A stretch of DNA of 15,472 bases, taken from NCBI GenBank assembly GCA_023438885.1, contig JAEXPS010000065.1, forward strand, positions 1-15,472. The letters are read 5' to 3'. The translations under genes were made by a program, and so were the position numbers. Under the pieces are notes generated by a model. That model was given only the letters and a program-made list of their open reading frames with translations. It searched no databases and had not been told where the DNA came from. Position 1 is the stretch's first letter; each line of letters opens with the position of its first letter. This document shows positions 1 through 6,132 of this stretch, one piece after another. Source of the stretch: Actinomycetes bacterium. GTDB taxonomy: Bacteria > Actinomycetota > Actinomycetes > Actinomycetales > Cellulomonadaceae.

Positions 1-374
1 TCGCCCGCCAGGTGCGGGCCGTCGGGCGCGCGAGCGTCCGAGCGCTGCACGGCCACCGCCACGGCGACCCGCAGGTCCGCGGCTGCGCGCTCCTCCGCGC
101 GCACCGTGCGCTGGTGCTGCACCACGCCGCTGGTGACCAGCAAGGCGGTGACGACCGCCGCGGAGACGCCGAGGGCGAGCACGGGGCTGCGGCGCCGTAC
201 GGGCGGCGGGCCCGCCGGGGGCGCCGGGGGCGGCGGCGGCAGGGGCGGCGTCGCGGGCTCGACCCTCTCGGGAAGGTCGACGGGTTCGAGGCCGCGCTGG
301 GTCGGGATGCCGCCGAGGCGACTCGGGACGGGTTTCGGCACGTGCTGCTCAACGACAGGCCGCTCCTGCGACAT
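1..374 (-). CDS. Proline-rich single-pass membrane protein, 3' end outside window
   Basis: The reading frame opens at an ATG (372-374) and stays open for 124 codons to the window edge, so the C-terminus is missing. The start is supported by a strong Shine-Dalgarno sequence (GGAAGGAGG) four bases upstream on the minus strand. Residues 1-60 are hydrophilic and proline-rich, with an almost pure Pro/Ala run at about 41-58, ending in a basic patch (RRR at 60-62). A hydrophobic segment at about 64-84 is a likely transmembrane helix, and the following residues (QHQRTVRAEERAAADLRV) look like a helical, extracytoplasmic stretch. The layout (cytoplasmic Pro-rich tail, one helix, external domain) is common in actinobacterial envelope proteins and does not identify a family. 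I do not recognise the gene; function unknown. That it is a real gene is well supported by the RBS, codon bias and topology. Confidence 0.75.
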   Translation of the reverse strand, partial: MSQERPVVEQHVPKPVPSRLGGIPTQRGLEPVDLPERVEPATPPLPPPPPAPPAGPPPVRRRSPVLALGVSAAVVTALLVTSGVVQHQRTVRAEERAAADLRVAVAVAVQRSDARAPDGPHLAG

Positions 375-547
375 TCCGCCTCCTTCCCGACTCTTCGTGC
401 TAAATGCCCCAGGGACATCGGCAGCGAAGTGTCGGGACTGAAGCGTTGTGCGCCACCAGTTATCCGAACCTGCCCCACGGGAGACACGCCACGCTAACGT
501 GCCGGTCAGAGGCCGCAACTGGGACGAAATGCCCGAACGTTACATGG

Positions 548-1477
548 TTAGATGTCCAGCACGCTCCGCTGCGTGATCACCATCACCGGGCACTGGGCGT
601 GGTGGAGCACCGCCTGGCTGGTCGAGCCGAGCAGCAGCCCCTTGAACCCGCCGCGCCCGCGCGAACCGACCACCAGCAGGTCGGTGGACACGGAGAACTC
701 GGTGAGCAGCTGGGCACCGGTGCCGTCGAGCACCTTGCGCTTGATGACGAGACCCCCTGCCTCCTGCGCCGTCACGCGGTCGATCAGCACGTCCAGGGCT
801 GCCGCGACGTCCTCGAGCACCTGGCTGTGGTCCACCGCTGCGGGCAGCCACGCGAGGGCTCCGGCGCCGGCCGCCAGCGGCACGGCCGTGACGGCGACGA
901 GCTCGGCGTCCCACGCGCAGGCCTCGCGGATCGCCCAGCGCAGCGCCAGCTCGGCCTGCGGCGACCCGTCGACACCGACCACCACACGTTCCACCGGCCG
1001 GATCACCGGCGGCTCGTCGCTGGGCGGCTCACCCTTGTGCGGGCGGCGCATCGGCACCACCACCGTGGGGCAGTGCGCGTGCGCCGGCAGCGCGGCGGAG
1101 ACCGTGCCGAGCAGCCGCTCGGCGAACCCGCCTCCACCCCGGGTGCCGACGACGGCCAGCTGCACCCGCGCGGACTCGTCGATCAGCACCGCCGCGGCGT
1201 CGCCGACCATCACGTGGGAGCTGACCGGCACCCCGGCATCGGCGACGTGGTCCGCCGCCTCGCCCACCACGGCCTCGGCGCCGGCGCGGATCGCGGAGTC
1301 GTCGAGCGCGGCGTAGCCGCCGTCCATCGATGCCGCCGCGAACGACGGCAGTGCGTAGCCACAGACGAGCCGGAGCCCCAGGCCACGCACGGTGGCTTCC
1401 TGTGCCGCCCAGTCGAGAGCGTGCAGGCTGGCGGCCGAACCGTCGACCCCGACGAGGATCTCCGCTGATCGCGTCAT
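548..1477 (-). CDS. Tandem-domain universal stress protein (UspA family)
   Basis: A 309-residue protein of two UspA domains (about 5-142 and 164-302). Each opens with the family's I/V-x-VGVDGS strand (residues 7-13 and 165-172) and each ends with an intact ATP-binding motif G-x2-G-x9-G-[S/T]: G111, G114, G124-T125 in the first domain and G271, G274, G284-S285 in the second. Tandem USPs of this size are typical of actinobacteria (the Rv2005c/Rv2623 type of mycobacteria), where they bind ATP in the cytoplasm and are linked to hypoxia, dormancy and stress. Both motifs are complete, so ATP binding is expected in both halves. The ATG at 1477 has no Shine-Dalgarno, but CACGAT lies six bases upstream, suggesting a leaderless transcript. 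It follows the HNH gene by 45 bp on the same strand, and a 9-bp inverted repeat fills that gap. The in vivo role is not visible from sequence. Confidence 0.95.
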   Translation of the reverse strand: MTRSAEILVGVDGSAASLHALDWAAQEATVRGLGLRLVCGYALPSFAAASMDGGYAALDDSAIRAGAEAVVGEAADHVADAGVPVSSHVMVGDAAAVLIDESARVQLAVVGTRGGGGFAERLLGTVSAALPAHAHCPTVVVPMRRPHKGEPPSDEPPVIRPVERVVVGVDGSPQAELALRWAIREACAWDAELVAVTAVPLAAGAGALAWLPAAVDHSQVLEDVAAALDVLIDRVTAQEAGGLVIKRKVLDGTGAQLLTEFSVSTDLLVVGSRGRGGFKGLLLGSTSQAVLHHAQCPVMVITQRSVLDI

Positions 1478-1483
1478 GGCACC

Positions 1484-1489
1484 ATCGTG
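1484..1489 (-). promoter_or_regulatory. Putative -10 of leaderless uspA promoter (CACGAT)
   Basis: On the minus strand CACGAT is followed by exactly six bases and then the ATG of the universal stress gene. This is the position of a -10 element when transcription begins at the A of the start codon. No Shine-Dalgarno is present and no good -35 is seen, as is usual for actinobacterial leaderless promoters. The same hexamer and spacing recur at 7915-7920 and 14290-14295. Confidence 0.45.
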
Positions 1490-1498
1490 GCACGTTCT

Positions 1499-1525
1499 TG
1501 ACGAACCGATGGCCTTGGTTCGTCA
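1499..1525. repeat. Inverted repeat between HNH gene and uspA
   Basis: A perfect 9-bp inverted repeat, TGACGAACC (1499-1507) and GGTTCGTCA (1517-1525), is separated by nine bases (GATGGCCTT). The right arm includes the stop codon of the HNH gene, and the left arm lies about 22 bp upstream of the uspA start. It could be an operator for uspA or a terminator hairpin for the HNH transcript. The lack of a T-tract on the minus strand makes the operator reading slightly more likely. Confidence 0.5.
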
Positions 1526-2089
1526 CGCCGCGAGGTAAGGACTCCACGCGGGTTCGGCCCGGGACGCGGCGGCGCCGAGCGCCACCGACCAGCGAGGGGC
1601 ACGCGGCACGAAGGGCAGCTGCCAGCCGATCTCCTGCAGCAGGCGGTCGGCCTTGCGGTGGTTGCATCGCACGCAGGCCGCCACGACGTTGCCCCACTCG
1701 TGCCGGCCGCCCCGCGAGCGCGGCTGGACGTGGTCCACCGTGTCGGCGCCGCCACCGCAGTACGCGCACCGGTGGTCGTCGCGCTGCAGCACGGTGCGGC
1801 GCGTGGGCGGCACCGTGCGCCGCTGCGGCACGTGCACGTAGCGGGTGAGGCACAGCACCACCGGTACGGGCAGGGCGGCGCGCTCGGAGTGCAGCACGCG
1901 GCCCTCGGACTCCAGCACCGTCGCCTTGCCGGTCATCACCAGCAGCACGGCGCGGCGCAGGCTGACGATGCAGAGCGGTTCCAGGCTTGCGTTGAGCAGG
2001 AGCGCGCGCGACGGCGTTCCCAGGGCGGTAGCCGCACCCTGGCTGGGTGCGGCCGGCGTAGACGGTGGAGCGGCCTCTGCTGTCAGCAC
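1523..2089 (-). CDS. HNH endonuclease family protein
   Basis: A 188-residue protein. The C-terminal half is a zinc-ribbon HNH domain: C108-x2-C111, the D119-H120 pair with the catalytic first histidine, N134, then C139-x2-C142 followed by N143-H144. The N-terminal half has the conserved block LLLNASLEPLCIVSLRRAV (about 30-48) that precedes HNH domains in a large family of small actinobacterial proteins often annotated only as 'HNH endonuclease'. All expected metal and catalytic positions are present, so nuclease activity is plausible, but the biological substrate of this family is not established. The start is a GTG at 2087-2089, chosen because a full AGGAGG sits four bases upstream. The first ~25 residues (Ala/Pro-rich) look unstructured. 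uspA lies 45 bp downstream on the same strand. There is no methylase partner, so a restriction-modification role is not indicated. Confidence 0.93.
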   Translation of the reverse strand: MLTAEAAPPSTPAAPSQGAATALGTPSRALLLNASLEPLCIVSLRRAVLLVMTGKATVLESEGRVLHSERAALPVPVVLCLTRYVHVPQRRTVPPTRRTVLQRDDHRCAYCGGGADTVDHVQPRSRGGRHEWGNVVAACVRCNHRKADRLLQEIGWQLPFVPRAPRWSVALGAAASRAEPAWSPYLAA

Positions 2090-2112
2090 GGCGTCCTCCT
2101 GACCTCGTGGTC

Positions 2113-2133
2113 GGACCGGCTGGATGCCGGCCC
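2113..2133 (-). promoter_or_regulatory. Hairpin in the HNH 5' leader
   Basis: GGACCGGC (2113-2120) can pair with GCCGGCCC (2126-2133) around a five-base loop: eight pairs including one G-U. It lies about 25 bases upstream of the HNH start codon and well before its Shine-Dalgarno. Function unknown; it may simply stabilise the leader. Confidence 0.3.
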
Positions 2134-2199
2134 GTGCTTCAGGCTCAGTGCGAGTCGCGGGACAAGGGTAACCGCCGCCGCGCGCGGCACCCTCACACA

Positions 2200-2233
2200 G
2201 AAGGCCCCGGCGACGTGTGTCGCCAGGGCCTTC
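2200..2233 (-). terminator. Terminator hairpin after the NlpC/P60 gene
   Basis: The arms 2200-2214 and 2219-2233 pair as an 8-bp stem, one C-A mismatch, and a further 6-bp stem closed by a four-base loop (GTGT). The hairpin starts 16 bases after the stop codon of the NlpC/P60 gene. There is no long T-tract, which is usual for high-GC actinobacterial terminators. It separates the nlpC transcript from the HNH gene. Confidence 0.75.
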
Positions 2234-2249
2234 CGAGGTGCAGGGCAGG

Positions 2250-3011
2250 TCAGCCGACGCGGATGAACACCGGGTTGGACTGCCAGATGCTGCGGAACTG
2301 GATCGTCTTGCCCGGGCGAGGCGAGTCGATCTGCATGTCGCCGCCGGCGTAGATGCCCACGTGACCGGGCGACCAGATGATGTCGCCCGGCAGCGCGTCG
2401 GCGCGGGAGACCTGCTGGCCCACGCTCAGGTAGGCACCGGTGGTGCGCGGCAGGTCGATACCGAGCTGCGCGTACACGTACTTGACGAAGCCGGAGCAGT
2501 CGAAGCCCGCCGGCGTGGAACCGCCGGAGACGTACGGCACGCCCACGTAGCGGGCCGCGATCTCGAGGACGGCGTTGCCGGCGACGGACTGCGGCACGGG
2601 GTTGTTCGTCACGGTGCGCGCCGGGGAGCTCGCCGAGCGGCTCGCCGCGGCACGCGTGCGCGTCGGGGCGGGCGGCGGGGGCGGCGGCTTCACGGCCGTC
2701 ACCTGCGGCACGTCGACCGTCCACGCAGCCGTGGTGGGAGCGGTGACGACAGGTGCGAGGTCGAGCTGTGCCTGGGCCGAGGCGGCCAGCGCCGCCGTGT
2801 CGACCGGGGGAAGGCCCACGGCGCTCCCGCTCGCCGCGGAGGCGGGCGCAGCACCGATCGCGGAGACCACGAGGCCTGAGGTGGCCGCCACGACCGCCGT
2901 GCGGCGGCCGACGACCTGGAGCTGGGCGGTTGCGGTGGATGTCAGCTGGGTGAGGGGGGTCGACGGGCGCGTCGATGCGCGGTGCCGGGCCCTCGTCGTG
3001 CGATCGGACAA
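2250..3011 (-). CDS. Secreted NlpC/P60 (C40) peptidoglycan hydrolase
   Basis: A 253-residue protein with three parts. Residues 1-60 are a long basic N-region followed by a hydrophobic stretch (about 38-56) and an Ala-x-Ala type site (APASAA), consistent with a Sec signal peptide. Residues 61-140 are a Pro/Ala/Thr-rich linker with a proline run near 109-116. Residues about 146-253 are an NlpC/P60 domain with the catalytic cysteine in DCSGF (C172) and the histidine in GHVGIY (H217). The third triad position is an aspartate (D229), where family members carry His, Glu or Asn. Such enzymes cleave D-Glu-meso-DAP peptide bonds during wall remodelling and division. The start is a TTG (3009-3011), chosen because AGGAG lies nine bases upstream and because the c-di-AMP riboswitch ends right at that Shine-Dalgarno. 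Expression is therefore probably tied to c-di-AMP and osmotic state. Confidence 0.95.
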   Translation of the reverse strand: MSDRTTRARHRASTRPSTPLTQLTSTATAQLQVVGRRTAVVAATSGLVVSAIGAAPASAASGSAVGLPPVDTAALAASAQAQLDLAPVVTAPTTAAWTVDVPQVTAVKPPPPPPAPTRTRAAASRSASSPARTVTNNPVPQSVAGNAVLEIAARYVGVPYVSGGSTPAGFDCSGFVKYVYAQLGIDLPRTTGAYLSVGQQVSRADALPGDIIWSPGHVGIYAGGDMQIDSPRPGKTIQFRSIWQSNPVFIRVG

Positions 3012-3025
3012 AAGGTGCCTCTCCT

Positions 3026-3205
3026 GGCGCCTGCGAGGTCAGCTGTCGGGTTCGGGTGGGAGAACACCCGGCCGGTCGAGCGGTCCGAGGACCGTCCGCC
3101 CGGCTTCACCCCAAGGACACCGTTTCCGGTGCCCACGAATGGGTCCCCCGCCCCTGCCGGCGAGTCGTGCGGACCTCGATCGGCGGCAGGGTTAGGCGAT
3201 CCGCT
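3026..3205 (-). ncRNA. c-di-AMP riboswitch (ydaO-yuaA leader)
   Basis: On the minus strand, directly before the Shine-Dalgarno of the NlpC/P60 gene, I recognise the conserved blocks of the ydaO-yuaA element in order: GGATCGCCTAACCCTG (near 3187-3202), GGGGGACCCA (near 3140-3149), CCTTGGGGTGAA (about 3105-3116), and the hallmark 3' block CCCGACAGCTGACCTCGC (about 3032-3049) ending in AGGCGCC. CGCC of the 5' block can pair with GGCG at the 3' end to close P1. In actinobacteria this riboswitch class commonly precedes genes for wall hydrolases and resuscitation-promoting factors, and c-di-AMP binding usually turns expression off. Outer limits are approximate. As the element abuts the ribosome-binding site, control may be at translation or by premature termination; the sequence does not decide which. 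Confidence 0.9.
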
Positions 3206-3243
3206 CGAGGGCTTTCCGGAGGAGGGTTCCGGCAAGCAGGTCG

Positions 3244-3273
3244 AACGTACCTGACCGTTCCGGCGTTTGTCAC
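3244..3273 (-). promoter_or_regulatory. Putative promoter of the riboswitch-nlpC transcript
   Basis: On the minus strand GTGACA (3268-3273) and TACGTT (3244-3249) are spaced by 18 bases, a fair match to -35 TTGACA and a weak -10. The predicted start would fall near 3236, about 30 bases before the first conserved riboswitch block, which fits. Judged from consensus only. Confidence 0.35.
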
Positions 3274-3285
3274 GCTCCGGTCACG
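3269..3285. promoter_or_regulatory. GTCACG direct repeats, possible MtrA-type response-regulator site
   Basis: GTCACG occurs at 3269-3274 and again at 3280-3285, exactly 11 bp apart (one helical turn, same face), overlapping the putative -35 of the nlpC promoter. OmpR-family regulators bind such tandem repeats, and MtrA of mycobacteria and corynebacteria controls wall-hydrolase genes through GTCAC-containing repeats. The link to MtrA is inference; no regulator gene is in the window. Confidence 0.35.
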
Positions 3286-3325
3286 ACCGGTTTCGAGGAC
3301 GCCGAGGCCGTGACCTGCGGCGATA

Positions 3326-3341
3326 TCACCCGATCAGGTGA
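3326..3341. repeat. Inverted repeat TCACC-N6-GGTGA downstream of ideR
   Basis: Five-base arms (3326-3330 and 3337-3341) flank CGATCA, giving a nearly complete 16-bp dyad with a GATC core. It begins 12 bases past the ideR stop codon on the minus strand and lies about 53 bp upstream of the nlpC -35 candidate. It could be a weak hairpin at the end of ideR or an operator. Low certainty. Confidence 0.3.
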
Positions 3342-3353
3342 ATGGGACCTACG

Positions 3354-4049
3354 TCACACTGCCTGGACGAAGATGTGACGTGCCACTTCGTCCGGCAGGT
3401 CGAGCACGGTGGCCGCTCCCGGAGCGCCCACCGTGACGGTCCCCTCGGTGCGCTCCACGGTGACGCGCGAGCCCGGCGTCACCCCCGCCTCCACCAGCCT
3501 GACCAGGAGCGGCACGTCCACCTGGACGGGCTCGCCGATCCGCGCGACCACCGCCTCGGTGCCGTCCGCCGGGGCCGCCGGGTCCACCAGCGACACCACG
3601 CCGTCGAGGAAGCCGGCGACGAAGCCCTCCTCCCCGATCTCCACCAGTCCGGGGATCGGGTTGCCGTACGGGTCGTAGTGCGGGTGCTCGAGGAGCTGGG
3701 TCAGGCGCTTCTCCACCTGCTCGCTCATCACGTGCTCCCAGCGGCACGCCTCCTCGTGGGCCATGGACCAGTCCAGCCCGATGACGTCGATCAGCAGCCG
3801 CTCCGCGAGGCGGTGCTTGCGCATCACGCGCACCGCGCGGGCCAGGCCCTGCTCCGTCAGCTCCAGGTGCCGGTCGTCGGCCAGCACCACCAGGCCGTCG
3901 CGCTCCATGCGCGCCACCGTCTGGGAGACCGTGGGACCCGAGTGGCCGAGGCGCTCCGCGATCCGGGCGCGCAGCGGCGGGATGCCCTCTTCGGTGAGCT
4001 CGTAGATCGTCTTCAGGTACATCTCGGTGGTGTCGATCAGGTCGCTCAC
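3354..4049 (-). CDS. ideR: Iron-dependent repressor IdeR/DtxR
   Basis: A 231-residue DtxR-family metalloregulator, close in length and sequence to mycobacterial IdeR. The N-terminal winged helix (about 1-73) contains the DNA-recognition segment SGPTVSQTVARMERDGL. The dimerisation domain has every expected metal ligand: M10, C102, E105 and H106 for the primary site and H79, E83, H98 for the ancillary site, with E173 and Q176 of the C-terminal SH3-like domain in the positions that complete it. With Fe(II) bound, such proteins repress siderophore and iron-uptake genes and activate iron storage. The GTG start (4047-4049) has GGAGG eight bases upstream. It is divergent from serC with 92 bp between starts. 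I find no iron box (TTAGGTTAGGCTAACCTAA type) near its own promoter, so autoregulation is not evident. Confidence 0.96.
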   Translation of the reverse strand: MSDLIDTTEMYLKTIYELTEEGIPPLRARIAERLGHSGPTVSQTVARMERDGLVVLADDRHLELTEQGLARAVRVMRKHRLAERLLIDVIGLDWSMAHEEACRWEHVMSEQVEKRLTQLLEHPHYDPYGNPIPGLVEIGEEGFVAGFLDGVVSLVDPAAPADGTEAVVARIGEPVQVDVPLLVRLVEAGVTPGSRVTVERTEGTVTVGAPGAATVLDLPDEVARHIFVQAV

Positions 4050-4128
4050 GCGCGTTGCCTCCAGATCCCTCGCCGGGCGCGCCCGTCCCGCGATCCGCCC
4101 GGCTCCAGGGTAGTGGCTGGGCAGCGCC

Positions 4129-4134
4129 TATCCT
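4129..4134 (+). promoter_or_regulatory. Putative -10 of leaderless serC promoter (TATCCT)
   Basis: TATCCT fits the TANNNT consensus and ends seven bases before the GTG start of serC. No Shine-Dalgarno precedes that GTG, so a leaderless transcript is the simplest explanation. No clear -35 is seen. Confidence 0.5.
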
Positions 4135-4141
4135 CGGCGTC

Positions 4142-5269
4142 GTGACAGCCATCGACCTGCGGATCCCTGCCGACCTGCTACCCGCCGACGGGCGGTTCGG
4201 GTCGGGGCCGTCGAAGGTGCGCCCGGCTCAGGTCGCCGCCCTGGCCGAGGTCGGAGCGAGCCTGCTCGGCACCTCGCACCGCCAGCGGCCGGTGCGTGCC
4301 CTCGTCGGGCACATCAGGGCCGGGCTGGCGGCTCTGCTCGACGTTCCTGAGGGCTACGAGGTGGTGCTGGGCAACGGCGGCTCGTCGGCCTTCTGGGACG
4401 TGGCCACGTGCTGCCTGGTGGAGAACCGCTCCGCGCACGCGTCCTTCGGCGAGTTCGGCGCGAAGTTCCTCGGCGCGGTGCAGCGTGCGCCGTTCCTCGC
4501 CGAGCCCACGGTGGTCCACGGCGAGCCCGGCACCGTCGCGGTCCCGGCCTACGGGGACGGCATCGACGCGTACGCCTGGACCCACAACGAGACCTCCACC
4601 GGGGTGATGGCGCCGGTGCGGCGCGTGGCGGGCTCGCGCGAGCAGGGCGCGCTGATGCTCGTCGACGCCACCTCCGCGGCCGGGGCGCTGCCCGTCGACG
4701 TGGCGCAGACCGACGTCTACTACTTCGCGCCGCAGAAGGTGTTCGCCTCGGACGGCGGCCTGTGGCTGGCCGTCGTGTCCCCCGCCGCGATCGAGCGTGC
4801 CGCACGGATCGAGGCCGGCGGGCGCTGGGTGCCGGAGTTCCTCTCGTTCAGCGCCGCGGTGACCAACTCCCGCGCCGACCAGACGCTCAACACCCCGGCG
4901 CTCGCCACGCTGGTGCTGCTCGCCGAGCAGCTCGACTGGATCCTGGCCAACGGTGGCCTCGAGTGGGCCGTCGCGCGGTCCGCGGAGTCCGCCGGCCACC
5001 TGTACTCCTGGGCGCAGTCTCGTGACTACACCGCGCCGTTCGTGGCCGACGAGGCCGCCCGTTCGACGGTCGTCGGCTGCGTGGACCTGCTGCCGCCCGT
5101 CGAGGCCGCCACGGTCACCGCCGTGCTGCGTGCCAACGGCGTCGTCGACACCGAGCCGTACCGGCGGCTGGGGCGCAACCAGGTGCGCGTGGGGCTCTAC
5201 CCCGCGGTGGACCCGGCGGACGTGCTCGCGCTCACGGCCTGCATCGACTGGGTCGTCGACCACCTGTAG
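4142..5269 (+). CDS. serC: Phosphoserine aminotransferase SerC
   Basis: A 375-residue, PLP-dependent class V aminotransferase of the mycobacterial SerC type (M. tuberculosis Rv0884c is about the same length). It converts 3-phosphohydroxypyruvate and glutamate to O-phospho-L-serine and 2-oxoglutarate, the second step of serine synthesis, in the cytoplasm. Visible hallmarks: the N-terminal FGSGPSKV (about 19-26), the substrate-binding TSHRQRPV (44-51), GNGGSSAFWD (77-86), THNETSTGV (147-155), D175 in VDATSAAG, and the Schiff-base lysine K199 in YYFAPQKVFASDGG. The GTG at 4142 is chosen because it starts the conserved N-terminus and has TATCCT seven bases upstream. The frame is open further upstream, but that stretch overlaps the ideR promoter. 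A strong hairpin follows the stop. Confidence 0.96.
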   Translation: MTAIDLRIPADLLPADGRFGSGPSKVRPAQVAALAEVGASLLGTSHRQRPVRALVGHIRAGLAALLDVPEGYEVVLGNGGSSAFWDVATCCLVENRSAHASFGEFGAKFLGAVQRAPFLAEPTVVHGEPGTVAVPAYGDGIDAYAWTHNETSTGVMAPVRRVAGSREQGALMLVDATSAAGALPVDVAQTDVYYFAPQKVFASDGGLWLAVVSPAAIERAARIEAGGRWVPEFLSFSAAVTNSRADQTLNTPALATLVLLAEQLDWILANGGLEWAVARSAESAGHLYSWAQSRDYTAPFVADEAARSTVVGCVDLLPPVEAATVTAVLRANGVVDTEPYRRLGRNQVRVGLYPAVDPADVLALTACIDWVVDHL

Positions 5270-5278
5270 CCGCGCGAG

Positions 5279-5320
5279 CGCCCGCCTCGTCGGCCCCGGA
5301 GGAAGCCGACAAGGCGGGCG
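5279..5320. terminator. Bidirectional terminator between serC and the LAATG protein gene
   Basis: Arms 5279-5294 and 5305-5320 form a 16-bp stem with a single C-A mismatch around a ten-base loop. It lies 9 bases after the serC stop and 23 bases after the stop of the convergent gene at 5344. It can serve both transcripts. No T-tract is present. Confidence 0.8.
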
Positions 5321-5343
5321 AGCCTGCGCCTGGTGCTGGCCGC

Positions 5344-6027
5344 CTAGTGCTGGGCCGTGCGACGGCGCGACGCGGCACGGGCGGCGAGCAGCACCGCACC
5401 CACCAGCAGCAGGCCGGAGCCGGCCAGCAGCAGGGGCTTGATGTCGGAGCCGGTCGCGGCGAGCACCACGGACGCGTCCTCGTCGGCCTTGACCACGGAG
5501 ATCTCGGGGCCGGCGCACGGCGCGGTCGCCTCGGGATAGTGGACCGCGATCTGGGTCTCGGGGTTCACCTGGAACAGCACCTGGACGTCGGGTCGCACCC
5601 AGTCGAACGCGTCGCCCTCGACCCACACGCCGTTGACCAGGTTCCAGCCGGGCCAGTCGACGGCGTTGCCGTTGGCGTCCACCTCGGCGCCCGGCCACAT
5701 GACGCTGCCCGAGAGCGGGAGGTTGGTCGTGACGATGTCGGCGCCGTTCGGGTTGATCCACGTCAGCGTCGCCGTGGTGTTGGGGGTGCCCTCGGGCGTC
5801 AGGGTGTAGTCCAGCCACGGCACGTCGCCGCGGCAGACGGCCTGGGCCCGGACGAGCAGCTGGCAGGCGCCGGGCGGCGCGTACCCGTTGTCCTCGTCGA
5901 GGCAGGCGTAGCCGGTGGGCCCGGACGTCGTGGGGTCGTCGGAGGGTGCGCCGGCTGCAGGTCCGGCTCCGAACAGGGCCACGACGAGCAGCACGGCCGC
6001 GACGCCGGCAGTGCGCAAGAGCTTCAT
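5344..6027 (-). CDS. Secreted LAxTG cell-wall-anchored protein (class E sortase substrate)
   Basis: A 227-residue surface protein. Residues 1-27 are a signal peptide (basic MKLLR, hydrophobic core, Ala-rich cleavage site AAGA). The mature part is acidic and rich in Trp, Asn and Pro, with four cysteines (C42, C55, C65, C171) that could form two disulfides. The C-terminus is a textbook sorting signal: LAATG at 189-193, a hydrophobic helix at about 198-216, and the basic tail RAASRRR. LAxTG is the motif of actinobacterial class E sortases, which cleave between Thr and Gly and attach the protein to the peptide crosslink. I do not recognise the central domain; no adhesin or enzyme motif is visible. 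The ATG start has GAGGA six bases upstream. It lies 105 bp after the DUF4012 gene on the same strand and may be expressed with it. No sortase gene is in the window. Confidence 0.9.
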   Translation of the reverse strand: MKLLRTAGVAAVLLVVALFGAGPAAGAPSDDPTTSGPTGYACLDEDNGYAPPGACQLLVRAQAVCRGDVPWLDYTLTPEGTPNTTATLTWINPNGADIVTTNLPLSGSVMWPGAEVDANGNAVDWPGWNLVNGVWVEGDAFDWVRPDVQVLFQVNPETQIAVHYPEATAPCAGPEISVVKADEDASVVLAATGSDIKPLLLAGSGLLLVGAVLLAARAASRRRTAQH

Positions 6028-6132
6028 GGTTCTTCCTCATCTCGGACAAAACGGACGAACAGAGCCAGTCTCACTCCTCTTCACCGTTCCATGCGTTCGG
6101 TTTTCGGGTGATATGTCCGATTCGTTCGGGTT

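Larger units (their letters stand above)
3206..3353. other. Regulatory intergenic stretch upstream of the riboswitch
   Basis: This gene-free stretch continues the 342-bp gap between the NlpC/P60 start and the ideR stop. It holds a possible nlpC promoter (3244-3273), two GTCACG direct repeats (3269-3285) and an inverted repeat, TCACC-N6-GGTGA (3326-3341), just after the ideR stop codon. I see no small ORF with a convincing ribosome-binding site. Confidence 0.6.

Noticed and set aside
375..547. Promoter or hairpin in the gap between the first two genes
   Set aside because: I looked for -10/-35 pairs and dyads on both strands. There are only scattered weak matches (for example GATAAC near 453-458), and no hairpin with a stem above five pairs.
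404..1468. Long plus-strand open frame opposite the universal stress gene
   Set aside because: The translation is His/Arg/Gly-rich with no domain and lies antisense to a gene with two complete UspA domains. Such shadows are expected in very GC-rich DNA.
1523..2089. Homing endonuclease or restriction system
   Set aside because: No intron, intein, methylase or mobile-element border is seen around the HNH gene. Its N-terminal block matches the common chromosomal actinobacterial family.
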